5,342 bases of DNA from an uncultured Burkholderiales bacterium. GTDB lineage: Bacteria; Pseudomonadota; Gammaproteobacteria; Burkholderiales; Burkholderiaceae_C. Where the stretch lies: assembly GCA_903871865.1 (NCBI GenBank), contig CAIQIL010000136.1:1-5342 (forward strand), in the 5' to 3' direction. The notes beneath the pieces are model-generated. The model ran no database searches. It saw only the letters and a program-made list of their open reading frames with translations, and was not told where the DNA came from. Position 1 is the first letter of the stretch, and every line of letters starts with the position of its first letter. Shown in pieces: positions 1 through 5,342 of this stretch. A program made the position numbers and the translations under genes.

Positions 1-1194
1 CATGACCGTGAAATTATCGAGGCGGCCGATGAGGTGATTGACCTTGGTCCCTTTGCCGGGCGTCTTGGAGGCACCGTAACCTTTCACGGTTCGGTCGCGG
101 AGATGAAGAGTTCCGGCACCTCCCTGACGGCCGATTACCTGACCGGCCGCAAAGAGATTCCGGTGCCAAAAATTCGCCGAACGCCGGATTTCACCTCATG
201 CATCGAGATCACCGGTGCCATGCAGAATAACCTGAAGAATATTGATGTACGCTTTCCGCTCGGCATTTTAACCTGCGTGACCGGCGTGAGCGGGTCGGGC
301 AAGTCCACCCTGGTCAACGACACGCTGTACGCGGCCGTGGCGCGCAAGCTCTACCAGGCGCACCTCGACCCCGAGCCGCACGACGAGATCGAAGGCCTGG
401 AGCTGTTCGACAAGGTCATCAACGTCGACCAGTCCCCCATCGGCCGCACACCGCGCAGCAACCCCGCCACCTACACCGGCCTGTTCACGCCCATCCGCGA
501 GCTGATGGCCGACGTGCCCACGGCCCGCGAGCGTGGCTACAACGCCGGGCGCTTCAGCTTCAACGTGGCCGGCGGCCGCTGCGAGGCCTGCCAGGGCGAC
601 GGCGTCCTGAAGGTGGAGATGCACTTCCTGCCCGACGTCTACGTGCCCTGCGACGTCTGCCAGGGCAAGCGCTACAACCGCGAAACGCTGGAAGTGCTCT
701 ACAAGGGCAAGAACATCCATGAGGTGCTGAACCTGACGGTGGAAGACGCGCTGGCTTTCTTCAGCGCCGTGCCCAGCATCGCGCGCAAGCTGCAGACGCT
801 GATGGACGTCGGTCTGGGCTACATCCGCCTGGGCCAGTCGGCCACCACCTTGTCCGGCGGCGAAGCGCAGCGCGTCAAGCTGGCGCTGGAGCTCTCCAAG
901 CGCGACACCGGCCGCACGCTCTACATCCTCGACGAGCCGACCACCGGCCTGCACTTCCACGACATCGCCTTGCTGCTCACGGTGCTGCACCAGCTGCGCG
1001 ACGCGGGCAACACCATCGTCATCATCGAGCACAACCTGGACGTCATCAAAACGGCCGACTGGCTCATCGACATGGGGCCGGAGGGCGGCTCGGGCGGCGG
1101 ACGCCTGCTGCTGGCGGGCACACCGGAGCAACTGGCCGTGCACGCCGACAGCCACACCGGGCGCTACCTGAAGCCTTTGTTGTCGCTCGGCTGA
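1..1194 (+). CDS. uvrA: UvrA, excinuclease ABC subunit A (C-terminal 397 residues; 5' end outside window)
   Basis: UvrA is the damage-recognition ATPase of nucleotide excision repair; as a dimer it loads UvrB on lesions in the cytoplasm. The frame is open from base 1, so the GTG at 34 is internal and not a start. Numbering from the first visible codon, the segment opens at the H-loop of ATPase domain I (HD). It continues with the second Walker [10 protein letters not shown] (95-103), the [13 protein letters not shown] stretch, a CxxC-x19-CxxC zinc finger (C194, C197, C217, C220), the ABC signature LSGGE (284-288), Walker B LYILDE (307-312) and the H-loop IIEH (341-344). It ends with the glycine-rich GPEGGSGGG tail typical of UvrA. 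All catalytic elements of domain II are intact. Full UvrA is about 950 residues, so roughly 40% is present. Codon use in bases 1-270 is unlike the rest (see the junction entry). An intrinsic terminator follows the stop by 16 bases. Confidence 0.97.
   Translation, partial: HDREIIEAADEVIDLGPFAGRLGGTVTFHGSVAEMKSSGTSLTADYLTGRKEIPVPKIRRTPDFTSCIEITGAMQNNLKNIDVRFPLGILTCVTGVSGSGKSTLVNDTLYAAVARKLYQAHLDPEPHDEIEGLELFDKVINVDQSPIGRTPRSNPATYTGLFTPIRELMADVPTARERGYNAGRFSFNVAGGRCEACQGDGVLKVEMHFLPDVYVPCDVCQGKRYNRETLEVLYKGKNIHEVLNLTVEDALAFFSAVPSIARKLQTLMDVGLGYIRLGQSATTLSGGEAQRVKLALELSKRDTGRTLYILDEPTTGLHFHDIALLLTVLHQLRDAGNTIVIIEHNLDVIKTADWLIDMGPEGGSGGGRLLLAGTPEQLAVHADSHTGRYLKPLLSLG
261..283. other. Sharp codon-usage junction inside uvrA
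   Basis: Counting in the uvrA frame, 56 of 90 codons end in G or C before base 271, while 68 of 70 do so from 271 to 480. Overall GC rises from about 55% (1-270) to about 67% or more. The last codons before the break include ATT, GAT, GTA, TTT, ATT and TTA; almost none of these recur downstream in the gene. The frame and the UvrA alignment run through without interruption, and the break lies just before the highly conserved Walker A codons. This is seen directly. Whether it is natural recombination or an assembly chimera cannot be decided from the sequence. Confidence 0.8.
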
Positions 1195-1210
1195 GGTCTG
1201 GCTGACGGCC

Positions 1211-1233
1211 CTGGGGCGATCCCCAGACTTTTT
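1211..1233 (+). terminator. Rho-independent terminator downstream of uvrA
   Basis: A 6-bp GC-rich stem, CTGGGG (1211-1216) and CCCCAG (1221-1226), closes a CGAT tetraloop and is followed by AC and five T residues (1229-1233). It starts 16 bases after the uvrA stop codon, where a transcript end would be expected. A competing pairing of GTCTGG (1196-1201) with CCAGAC (1223-1228) shares the 3' arm, so the two folds are mutually exclusive. The compact one is the better terminator. Confidence 0.8.
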
Positions 1234-1326
1234 GCAGCGCAGCACAGCGGGGGGCGGGATGCACCCCGTTGTGCGCCATGCCGCTGTTGTGCCAAAGTGG
1301 CGCGCTGTTGGTTTGCACCTCCCTGG

Positions 1327-3354
1327 ATGTCGATGAGTTCTCCTGACATGGCCCAGGCCGTCCCTGGGCTGACGCCCACCCTGGCCGTTTTGCAGTTGCT
1401 GGACGCCGCCTGGTTCCTGGCCGATGACCAGGGCCGGGCCGGCCAGGCTTGCGCCAGGGTCACGGCCTGGCTGGGGGCGGGCTTCGGCGCGGGCCCTTGG
1501 CAAGACCTGGTTCACCCGGACGACCGCGGTGGTGGTTCGGGCCAGGGGGCTGGCGATGCCGACCGCCGCTGGCGCATGGCCGATGGCAGCTGGCGATGGT
1601 TCTCGCACCGCACCCAGGCGATGGGCGCGCAGACCCTGCACGTGCTGCAGGACATCGACGCCCGCAAGCGCCGTGAGATCGCGCACAGCGATGCCGCCGG
1701 CTTGCTCGACAGCCTGCGCCTGCACCTGCCCGGCGTGTTCTACAAGCTCGATGCCGACGAGCAGGGCGTGCCCCACGTCACCTTCGTGAGCGAGGCCGTG
1801 CGCGAGCTGCTGGAGTACGAGCCCGAAGAGGTCGAGGCCGACTTCCGCCGCATCTTCGACCGCGTTCACCCCGACGACAAAGAGCGCTTCCAGGCCATCG
1901 TCGCCAACGCCCTGCGCACCAACGCCGACACCACCTTCGAATACCGCGTGGTCTTGCCCCGCAAGGGCGTGCGCCACGTCGCGGGCCGGGCCTGCTCGGC
2001 GCTGCAGTCCACCGGCCGGCACGCGCGCTTCGGCTACCAGCACGACATCACCGAGCAAAAGCTCTACCAGGAAGCCCTCGTGCAGGCACGCGCCGCGGAG
2101 CAGGCCAGCGAGGTCAAGTCCGAGTTCCTCTCGCGCATGAGCCACGAGTTGCGCACGCCGCTCAATGCCATCCTCGGTTTCGCGCAGCTGCTCAAGATGA
2201 GCACCGCCGAGCCCCTGGGCGCTGAGCAGTGGGAGCGCGTCGATGTGCTGGAGCGCGCCGGGCGCCACCTGCTGGCCCTGGTCAACGACGTGCTGGACCT
2301 CTCCCGCATCGAGGCCGGGCACATGGCGCTGCACATCGGTGCGATGGGCGTGCGCGGTGTGTTCGACGAGGTGCACAGCCTGGTGGTGTCCACCGCCCAC
2401 GCCCACCGCGTGACCCTGCACCGACCGATCTGGCCCGACCTGCCCGAAGGCCCCTTGACCGTGCGTGCCGACATGCTGCGACTGCAGCAGGTGCTGGTCA
2501 ACCTGATGACCAATGCCATCAAGTACAACCGACCGGGCGGCGACGTCTGGCTGGCCGCATCGCTGGTGGGCAACGAGGTCTGCCTGAGCGTGCGCGACAA
2601 CGGGCATGGCATGACGCCGGAGCAGCAAGCGCACCTCTTCGAGCCCTTCAACCGCCTGGGCGCCGAGACGAGCGACATCGACGGCTCGGGCATCGGCATG
2701 GTCATCGTGCAGCGCCTGGTGCAGTTGATGGGCGGACGCTTGAGCCTGCGCAGCGTGCCCGGTGAGGGCACCGAGGTGTCGGTGTTCCTGCCACGTGCCG
2801 AGTCGCAGCAGGTGGCCGCACCCTTGGCGGCTTGGCCGGTGCGGGAGGGCCAGGCGGGGGGCGCTGCATCCACGGCCACATCCGTCTCTGCGGCAGGGGG
2901 CGGGGAGCTGCTGGGGCGGTGCGCCGATGACGATCAGGGCGATCAGGGCGATGCAGCCAAGGCGCAGGCGACACAGCGCCCGGTGGACATCCTCTGCGTG
3001 GAAGACAACGAGGTCAACATCGCCCTGCTGACGAGCATCCTGGAGCTGCGCCCGGCCTGCGCCTTGCGGGTGGCCCGCTCCGGCGCGGAGGCGCTCAAGC
3101 ACGTGGCCCAGCGCCGGCCTGACCTCATGCTCATCGACATGCAGCTGGGCGACATGTCCGGGCTCGATCTGGCCAGCAGCCTCGACCGCGACGCCTGCAC
3201 CGCCGGCATCCCGCGCATCGCCTTGTCGGCCGACGCCATGCCCGGAACGATCCGCGAAGCCCAGGCCCGGGGCTTCCTGGCCTACGTCACCAAGCCGGTG
3301 GACGTGCGGCCCTTCCTGACCACCCTGGACCAGGCCATCGACCAGCTGGCTTGA
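1327..3354 (+). CDS. Soluble hybrid sensor histidine kinase (PAS-PAS-HisKA-HATPase-REC)
   Basis: A cytoplasmic hybrid two-component kinase of 675 residues from the chosen ATG. PAS1 spans about 24-115 and PAS2 about 127-245; both are PAS_3-like with an HPDD motif (63-66, 181-184). HisKA carries the phospho-accepting histidine in SHELRTPLN (H273). HATPase_c has the N box NLMTNAIKYN (N392, N396), G1 box DNGHGM (424-429), LFEPFNR, and G2 box GSGIGM (453-458). A low-complexity linker of about 60 residues leads to a receiver domain with acidic pair E559-D560, phospho-acceptor D604, S634 and K656. All catalytic residues are present. No signal peptide or membrane segment is seen, so the input is probably intracellular; the ligand is unknown. 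PAS1 is degenerate, with a short Gly-rich connector. The start is uncertain: GTG 1297, ATG 1327, ATG 1333 and ATG 1348 are all in frame. The stretch 1297-1326 has atypical codons, and only a weak GGA precedes 1333. No cognate regulator or HPt protein is in the window. Confidence 0.94.
   Translation: MSMSSPDMAQAVPGLTPTLAVLQLLDAAWFLADDQGRAGQACARVTAWLGAGFGAGPWQDLVHPDDRGGGSGQGAGDADRRWRMADGSWRWFSHRTQAMGAQTLHVLQDIDARKRREIAHSDAAGLLDSLRLHLPGVFYKLDADEQGVPHVTFVSEAVRELLEYEPEEVEADFRRIFDRVHPDDKERFQAIVANALRTNADTTFEYRVVLPRKGVRHVAGRACSALQSTGRHARFGYQHDITEQKLYQEALVQARAAEQASEVKSEFLSRMSHELRTPLNAILGFAQLLKMSTAEPLGAEQWERVDVLERAGRHLLALVNDVLDLSRIEAGHMALHIGAMGVRGVFDEVHSLVVSTAHAHRVTLHRPIWPDLPEGPLTVRADMLRLQQVLVNLMTNAIKYNRPGGDVWLAASLVGNEVCLSVRDNGHGMTPEQQAHLFEPFNRLGAETSDIDGSGIGMVIVQRLVQLMGGRLSLRSVPGEGTEVSVFLPRAESQQVAAPLAAWPVREGQAGGAASTATSVSAAGGGELLGRCADDDQGDQGDAAKAQATQRPVDILCVEDNEVNIALLTSILELRPACALRVARSGAEALKHVAQRRPDLMLIDMQLGDMSGLDLASSLDRDACTAGIPRIALSADAMPGTIREAQARGFLAYVTKPVDVRPFLTTLDQAIDQLA
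2932..2949 (+). repeat. Tandem 9-bp repeat in the kinase linker
   Basis: GATCAGGGC occurs twice in direct succession (2932-2940, 2941-2949), flanked by partial copies starting GATG on both sides. It encodes the acidic DQGDQGD stretch in the flexible linker between the ATPase and receiver domains. It keeps frame whatever the copy number, so slippage would only change linker length. Confidence 0.7.
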
Positions 3355-3433
3355 GCCGCAGCGCCTGCCGATGGCGTCCATGCGGGACAACCATCTCCCT
3401 GCATTGGGGGGTGCCTGATCGCTTCCGAACCCA

Positions 3434-3460
3434 TTGCGCATAACATCCAGCGAATACAAA
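3434..3460 (+). promoter_or_regulatory. Possible weak promoter in an AT-rich patch before the glycosyltransferase gene
   Basis: The gap between kinase and glycosyltransferase is GC-rich except for about 3431-3467. That patch offers TTGCGC (3434-3439) and TACAAA (3455-3460), separated by 15 bases, as loose matches to sigma-70 -35 and -10 boxes. A small inverted repeat, CGAAT (3451-3455) and ATTCG (3463-3467), overlaps the -10 candidate. Spacing and sequence are suboptimal, so this is a weak candidate only. No good terminator separates the kinase from this point. Confidence 0.2.
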
Positions 3461-3469
3461 ACATTCGAG

Positions 3470-3496
3470 GGAGGGCGGTCGCCGTGAGGCGGCCGC
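3470..3496 (+). promoter_or_regulatory. Shine-Dalgarno GGAGG plus 9-bp hairpin preceding the ATG at 3506
   Basis: GGAGG (3470-3474), a perfect Shine-Dalgarno core, is followed immediately by a hairpin. Arm GCGGTCGCC (3475-3483) pairs with GGCGGCCGC (3488-3496) in nine pairs including one G-U, closing a GTGA loop of the stable GNRA type. Linear distance from GGAGG to the ATG is 31 bases, too long for normal initiation. With the hairpin folded, only nine unpaired bases (3497-3505) remain, an ideal spacing. There is no T tract, so it is not a terminator. The pairing is seen directly; a role in ribosome positioning or translational control is inference. Confidence 0.5.
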
Positions 3497-3505
3497 GGCG
3501 TTGCC

Positions 3506-5266
3506 ATGGCAGATTGGACCGATCAGGATTCAGATTGGGAACCGGCGCCTGCCGGGCCTGTTCACGGTGCGGACCTGGTCGCACCCCCGCCCCCAACTGC
3601 CGCTGAGGCTGTCGCGCCCACGTGGTGGCGAACGGCGTCCACGCCGCACTTGGCCTGGGTCACGGCGCTCATTGGCATGGCAGCCTGGAACCTCTGGCGA
3701 CAGCGGCTGTTTTTCCACGACGACGCTTTCATCGAATTGCGGTATGTGCGTCACCTGCTGACCCTGGGGCAAGCGGTCTGGAACCCAGGTGAGTGGGTGG
3801 AGGGCTTCACCAGTGTGTTGCACCTGCTGTTGGTCAGCGGTGTGGCATGGTGGGGGCAGGCTTTCGGTTGGAGCTTGCCTGAGGCCGCGCATGCCGTGAA
3901 CTTCGTGGCCTACGCCGTGGTGCTGGGCAGTGGGTGGCTGACGCTGCGTCAGCTCAGCCCGCAGCACCTGTGGCCGTGCTTGGCGGGCATGGCGGTGCTG
4001 GTGGGCTCTGCGCCTTTGGCCATCTGGGTCTGGGGGGCGTTGGAGGCCCCGCTCGCCAGCGCATGGGTCAGCCTGGCCTGGATGTTCTGGACCCGGGCCA
4101 CGCTGCGCCAGGGGCAAGCTGTTCACCCATCGGGCTGGGCCTGTGTGCCCGTGGGGGTGTGCATGGCCCTCGCGGTCGCGACCCGCCCTGACACGCTTTT
4201 GCTGCTCCTGGGCGCCTTGGCGGCGGGCCTCTGGACCGAGCGTCCCGGCAAGGGTTCCGGTGTGCACACATGGCAGACCTGGGCCTTGCGATGGGCCCCG
4301 TCGGTGGCCGCCATCCTCATCCCCATGGCCCTGGCCCAAGGCCTGTTGCTGTGGGCCCGCTGGTCGCTGTATGGCGATGTGGCGCCCAACACCTACTACG
4401 CCAAGGTGCATGGCATCGCGGTGCTCCATCGTTTGCAAACCGGTGGGCTTTACCTGATGCGCACGGTGCCCGATGTGCCGGCCTTGCTCGGGGTGCCTGT
4501 GCTGCTGTGGCACATGCGCGCCGCTTGGCGTGACCCCTGGGTGTTGCGCTCTGCCGCCGGGGTGGGTTTGTTCGTGGCAGGTCTGTGGTGGGTCGGTGGT
4601 GACCACATGGCGGCCGGGCGCTTCGTGGTGCCGGCCTTGCCTTTGCTGGCCGTGTGCGTCACGCGCTTGTGGTGGGTGCCTCAACCCGAGCGCCGCGCAC
4701 AACAGATTCTGTGGTGGCTGTTGATTGCCTGCCTGGTGTCTCCTTTGCTGAGGCCCGCGCTGCGGCGTGACAGCGCTGCCTGGGCGGGGCAACTGGTGGG
4801 GCAGCACTTGGCGGCGCACTGGCCGGCAGGCACGCTGGTGGCGCTGAACACGGCGGGTGCGCCCGCGTACTTCGCACCAGAGCTGCGCTTCATCGACATG
4901 CTGGGCCTCAACGATCGGCACATCGCTCGCCGTGTGATGGCGACGCTGGACCAGCCCATGCAACGCCTGCCTGGCCACATGAAGGGCGACGGGGTGTATG
5001 TGCTGTCGCGCGAGCCCGATGTGATCATGCTGGGGTGGGCCGAGGGGCAAGTGGCCGAGCAGTCGCAATTTCTGGGCGACAAGGAACTGGCCATGTCCAG
5101 CGAGTTCCGTCGCTGCTACCGCATGGCACAGGTTCAGATCCCGTACGACGCCGAATATGCGCACTTGGGCAAGCGCCCATTGGCGCCGATGCCCATGACC
5201 TACTACGAGCGCATCTGTCCCAAGCGGGTGGGCGGCTCGGTCAACAAGCCACTCAAGCCCTCATGA
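3506..5266 (+). CDS. Polytopic GT-C-type membrane glycosyltransferase, AftB/ZomB-like
   Basis: A 586-residue inner-membrane protein with about 11-12 hydrophobic segments, the first near residues 48-64, and a soluble C-terminal part from about 430. The Pro/Ala/Asp-rich 45-residue N terminus is probably cytoplasmic. Motifs match my memory of the family that includes mycobacterial arabinofuranosyltransferase AftB and proteins named flagellar motor control protein ZomB. These are HDDAFIELRY (H71, D72, D73; the acidic pair in the first periplasmic loop is the expected GT-C catalytic site), NPGEWVEGFTS, PNTYYAK (294-300), GGDHM (364-368) with GRF (371-373), IDMLGLND (463-470), and the later GDGVYVLSREPD. 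Such enzymes use polyprenyl-phosphate sugars to modify surface glycans or proteins; donor and acceptor here are unknown. An in-frame TGA at 3485-3487 and no earlier start codon make ATG 3506 the first possible start. One 20-codon sample (3842-3901) has 15 G/C endings, fewer than in the kinase core. Its 3' end overlaps a probable minus-strand gene. Confidence 0.85.
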   Translation: MADWTDQDSDWEPAPAGPVHGADLVAPPPPTAAEAVAPTWWRTASTPHLAWVTALIGMAAWNLWRQRLFFHDDAFIELRYVRHLLTLGQAVWNPGEWVEGFTSVLHLLLVSGVAWWGQAFGWSLPEAAHAVNFVAYAVVLGSGWLTLRQLSPQHLWPCLAGMAVLVGSAPLAIWVWGALEAPLASAWVSLAWMFWTRATLRQGQAVHPSGWACVPVGVCMALAVATRPDTLLLLLGALAAGLWTERPGKGSGVHTWQTWALRWAPSVAAILIPMALAQGLLLWARWSLYGDVAPNTYYAKVHGIAVLHRLQTGGLYLMRTVPDVPALLGVPVLLWHMRAAWRDPWVLRSAAGVGLFVAGLWWVGGDHMAAGRFVVPALPLLAVCVTRLWWVPQPERRAQQILWWLLIACLVSPLLRPALRRDSAAWAGQLVGQHLAAHWPAGTLVALNTAGAPAYFAPELRFIDMLGLNDRHIARRVMATLDQPMQRLPGHMKGDGVYVLSREPDVIMLGWAEGQVAEQSQFLGDKELAMSSEFRRCYRMAQVQIPYDAEYAHLGKRPLAPMPMTYYERICPKRVGGSVNKPLKPS

Positions 5267-5342
5267 ACCCGAGGTCGTGGGTGCTGCTGTTGAACTGGCT
5301 CAGGTTGGGCAGCAGTGCCGACAGGTCACTGGCGCTCACGCC
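5253..5342 (-). CDS. Probable C-terminal end of a convergent gene, product unknown
   Basis: On the minus strand a frame enters at the window edge and runs 29 codons to a TGA (5253-5255 on the + strand), ending THDLGFMRA. G/C content at codon positions 1, 2 and 3 is 16, 14 and 26 of 29, the pattern of real genes in this GC range. The competing plus-strand frame from ATG 5263 gives 11, 14 and 24 of 26 and uses the rarer AGG three times. The gene would overlap the glycosyltransferase by 14 bases, tail to tail. The fragment is too short to identify a family. Confidence 0.45.
   Translation of the reverse strand, partial: GVSASDLSALLPNLSQFNSSTHDLGFMRA

Noticed and set aside
1273..1303. Inverted repeat GCGCCA (1273-1278) and TGGCGC (1298-1303) upstream of the kinase, as a possible operator
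   Set aside because: Six-base GC-rich arms 19 bases apart are expected by chance in this composition, and no convincing promoter boxes accompany them.
1297..1326. GTG at 1297 as the kinase start, adding MARCWFAPPW
   Set aside because: The ten codons have poor third-position GC for this gene, there is no Shine-Dalgarno, and the residues match no domain. ATG codons at 1327, 1333 and 1348 are better candidates.
3395..3411. CTCCC and GGGGG pairing after the kinase as a terminator
   Set aside because: The stem is five pairs with a G-U and no T tract follows, so intrinsic termination is unlikely.
268..3507. A 1079-codon open frame on the minus strand covering most of uvrA and the whole kinase
   Set aside because: It is antisense to two well-recognised genes, rich in His, Gln, Ala and Val with no recognisable domain, and runs across the uvrA terminator. 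High third-position GC removes stop codons from antisense frames. It ends at the TTA codon (268-270) where the codon shift occurs.
3530..5164. A 544-codon minus-strand frame opposite the glycosyltransferase
   Set aside because: It is a His/Pro/Gln/Arg-rich antisense shadow with no family resemblance, while the plus strand has a full set of conserved family motifs and membrane segments.
5263..5342. Plus-strand partial gene from ATG 5263 (MNPRSWVLLLNW), resembling the start of some glycosyltransferases
   Set aside because: There is no Shine-Dalgarno. G/C at codon position 1 (11/26) is lower than at position 2 (14/26), unlike real genes here, and AGG is used three times. It remains the alternative to the minus-strand call.

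Overview
This is a GC-rich bacterial window. Codon third positions are almost always G or C in most of the uvrA segment and in the core of the kinase, and no introns or eukaryotic signals are visible. The UvrA tail and the general style of the genes fit a betaproteobacterium, most likely of the order Burkholderiales. That placement is inferred from remembered protein families, not from a search.

Layout, left to right: (1) the 3' part of uvrA (1-1194, + strand, cut by the window edge), closed by a good intrinsic terminator at 1211-1233; (2) a soluble hybrid sensor histidine kinase (about 1327-3354, +) with two PAS domains, HisKA, HATPase and a receiver domain; (3) a 151-base gap holding a small AT-rich patch, a perfect GGAGG and a strong 9-bp hairpin directly before the next start codon; (4) a polytopic GT-C-type membrane glycosyltransferase of the AftB/ZomB-like group (3506-5266, +); (5) probably the C-terminal end of a gene on the minus strand (5342 down to 5253), overlapping the glycosyltransferase tail to tail.

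uvrA is a DNA-repair housekeeping gene and is transcriptionally separated from the kinase by the terminator. The kinase and glycosyltransferase point the same way, with no convincing terminator between them, so co-transcription is possible. Nothing in the sequence proves a functional link. The kinase has no transmembrane segment and no dedicated response regulator or HPt protein in view, so its output partner lies elsewhere.

Two observations deserve most attention. First, the uvrA reading frame changes codon use abruptly at about base 270, just before the second Walker A motif: 56 of 90 codons end in G/C before that point and 68 of 70 after it. This suggests a recombinant gene or a chimeric assembly. 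Second, the start of the glycosyltransferase gene has its only good Shine-Dalgarno sequence 31 bases upstream, and a hairpin exactly fills the excess distance. No clearly new multi-gene system was found.
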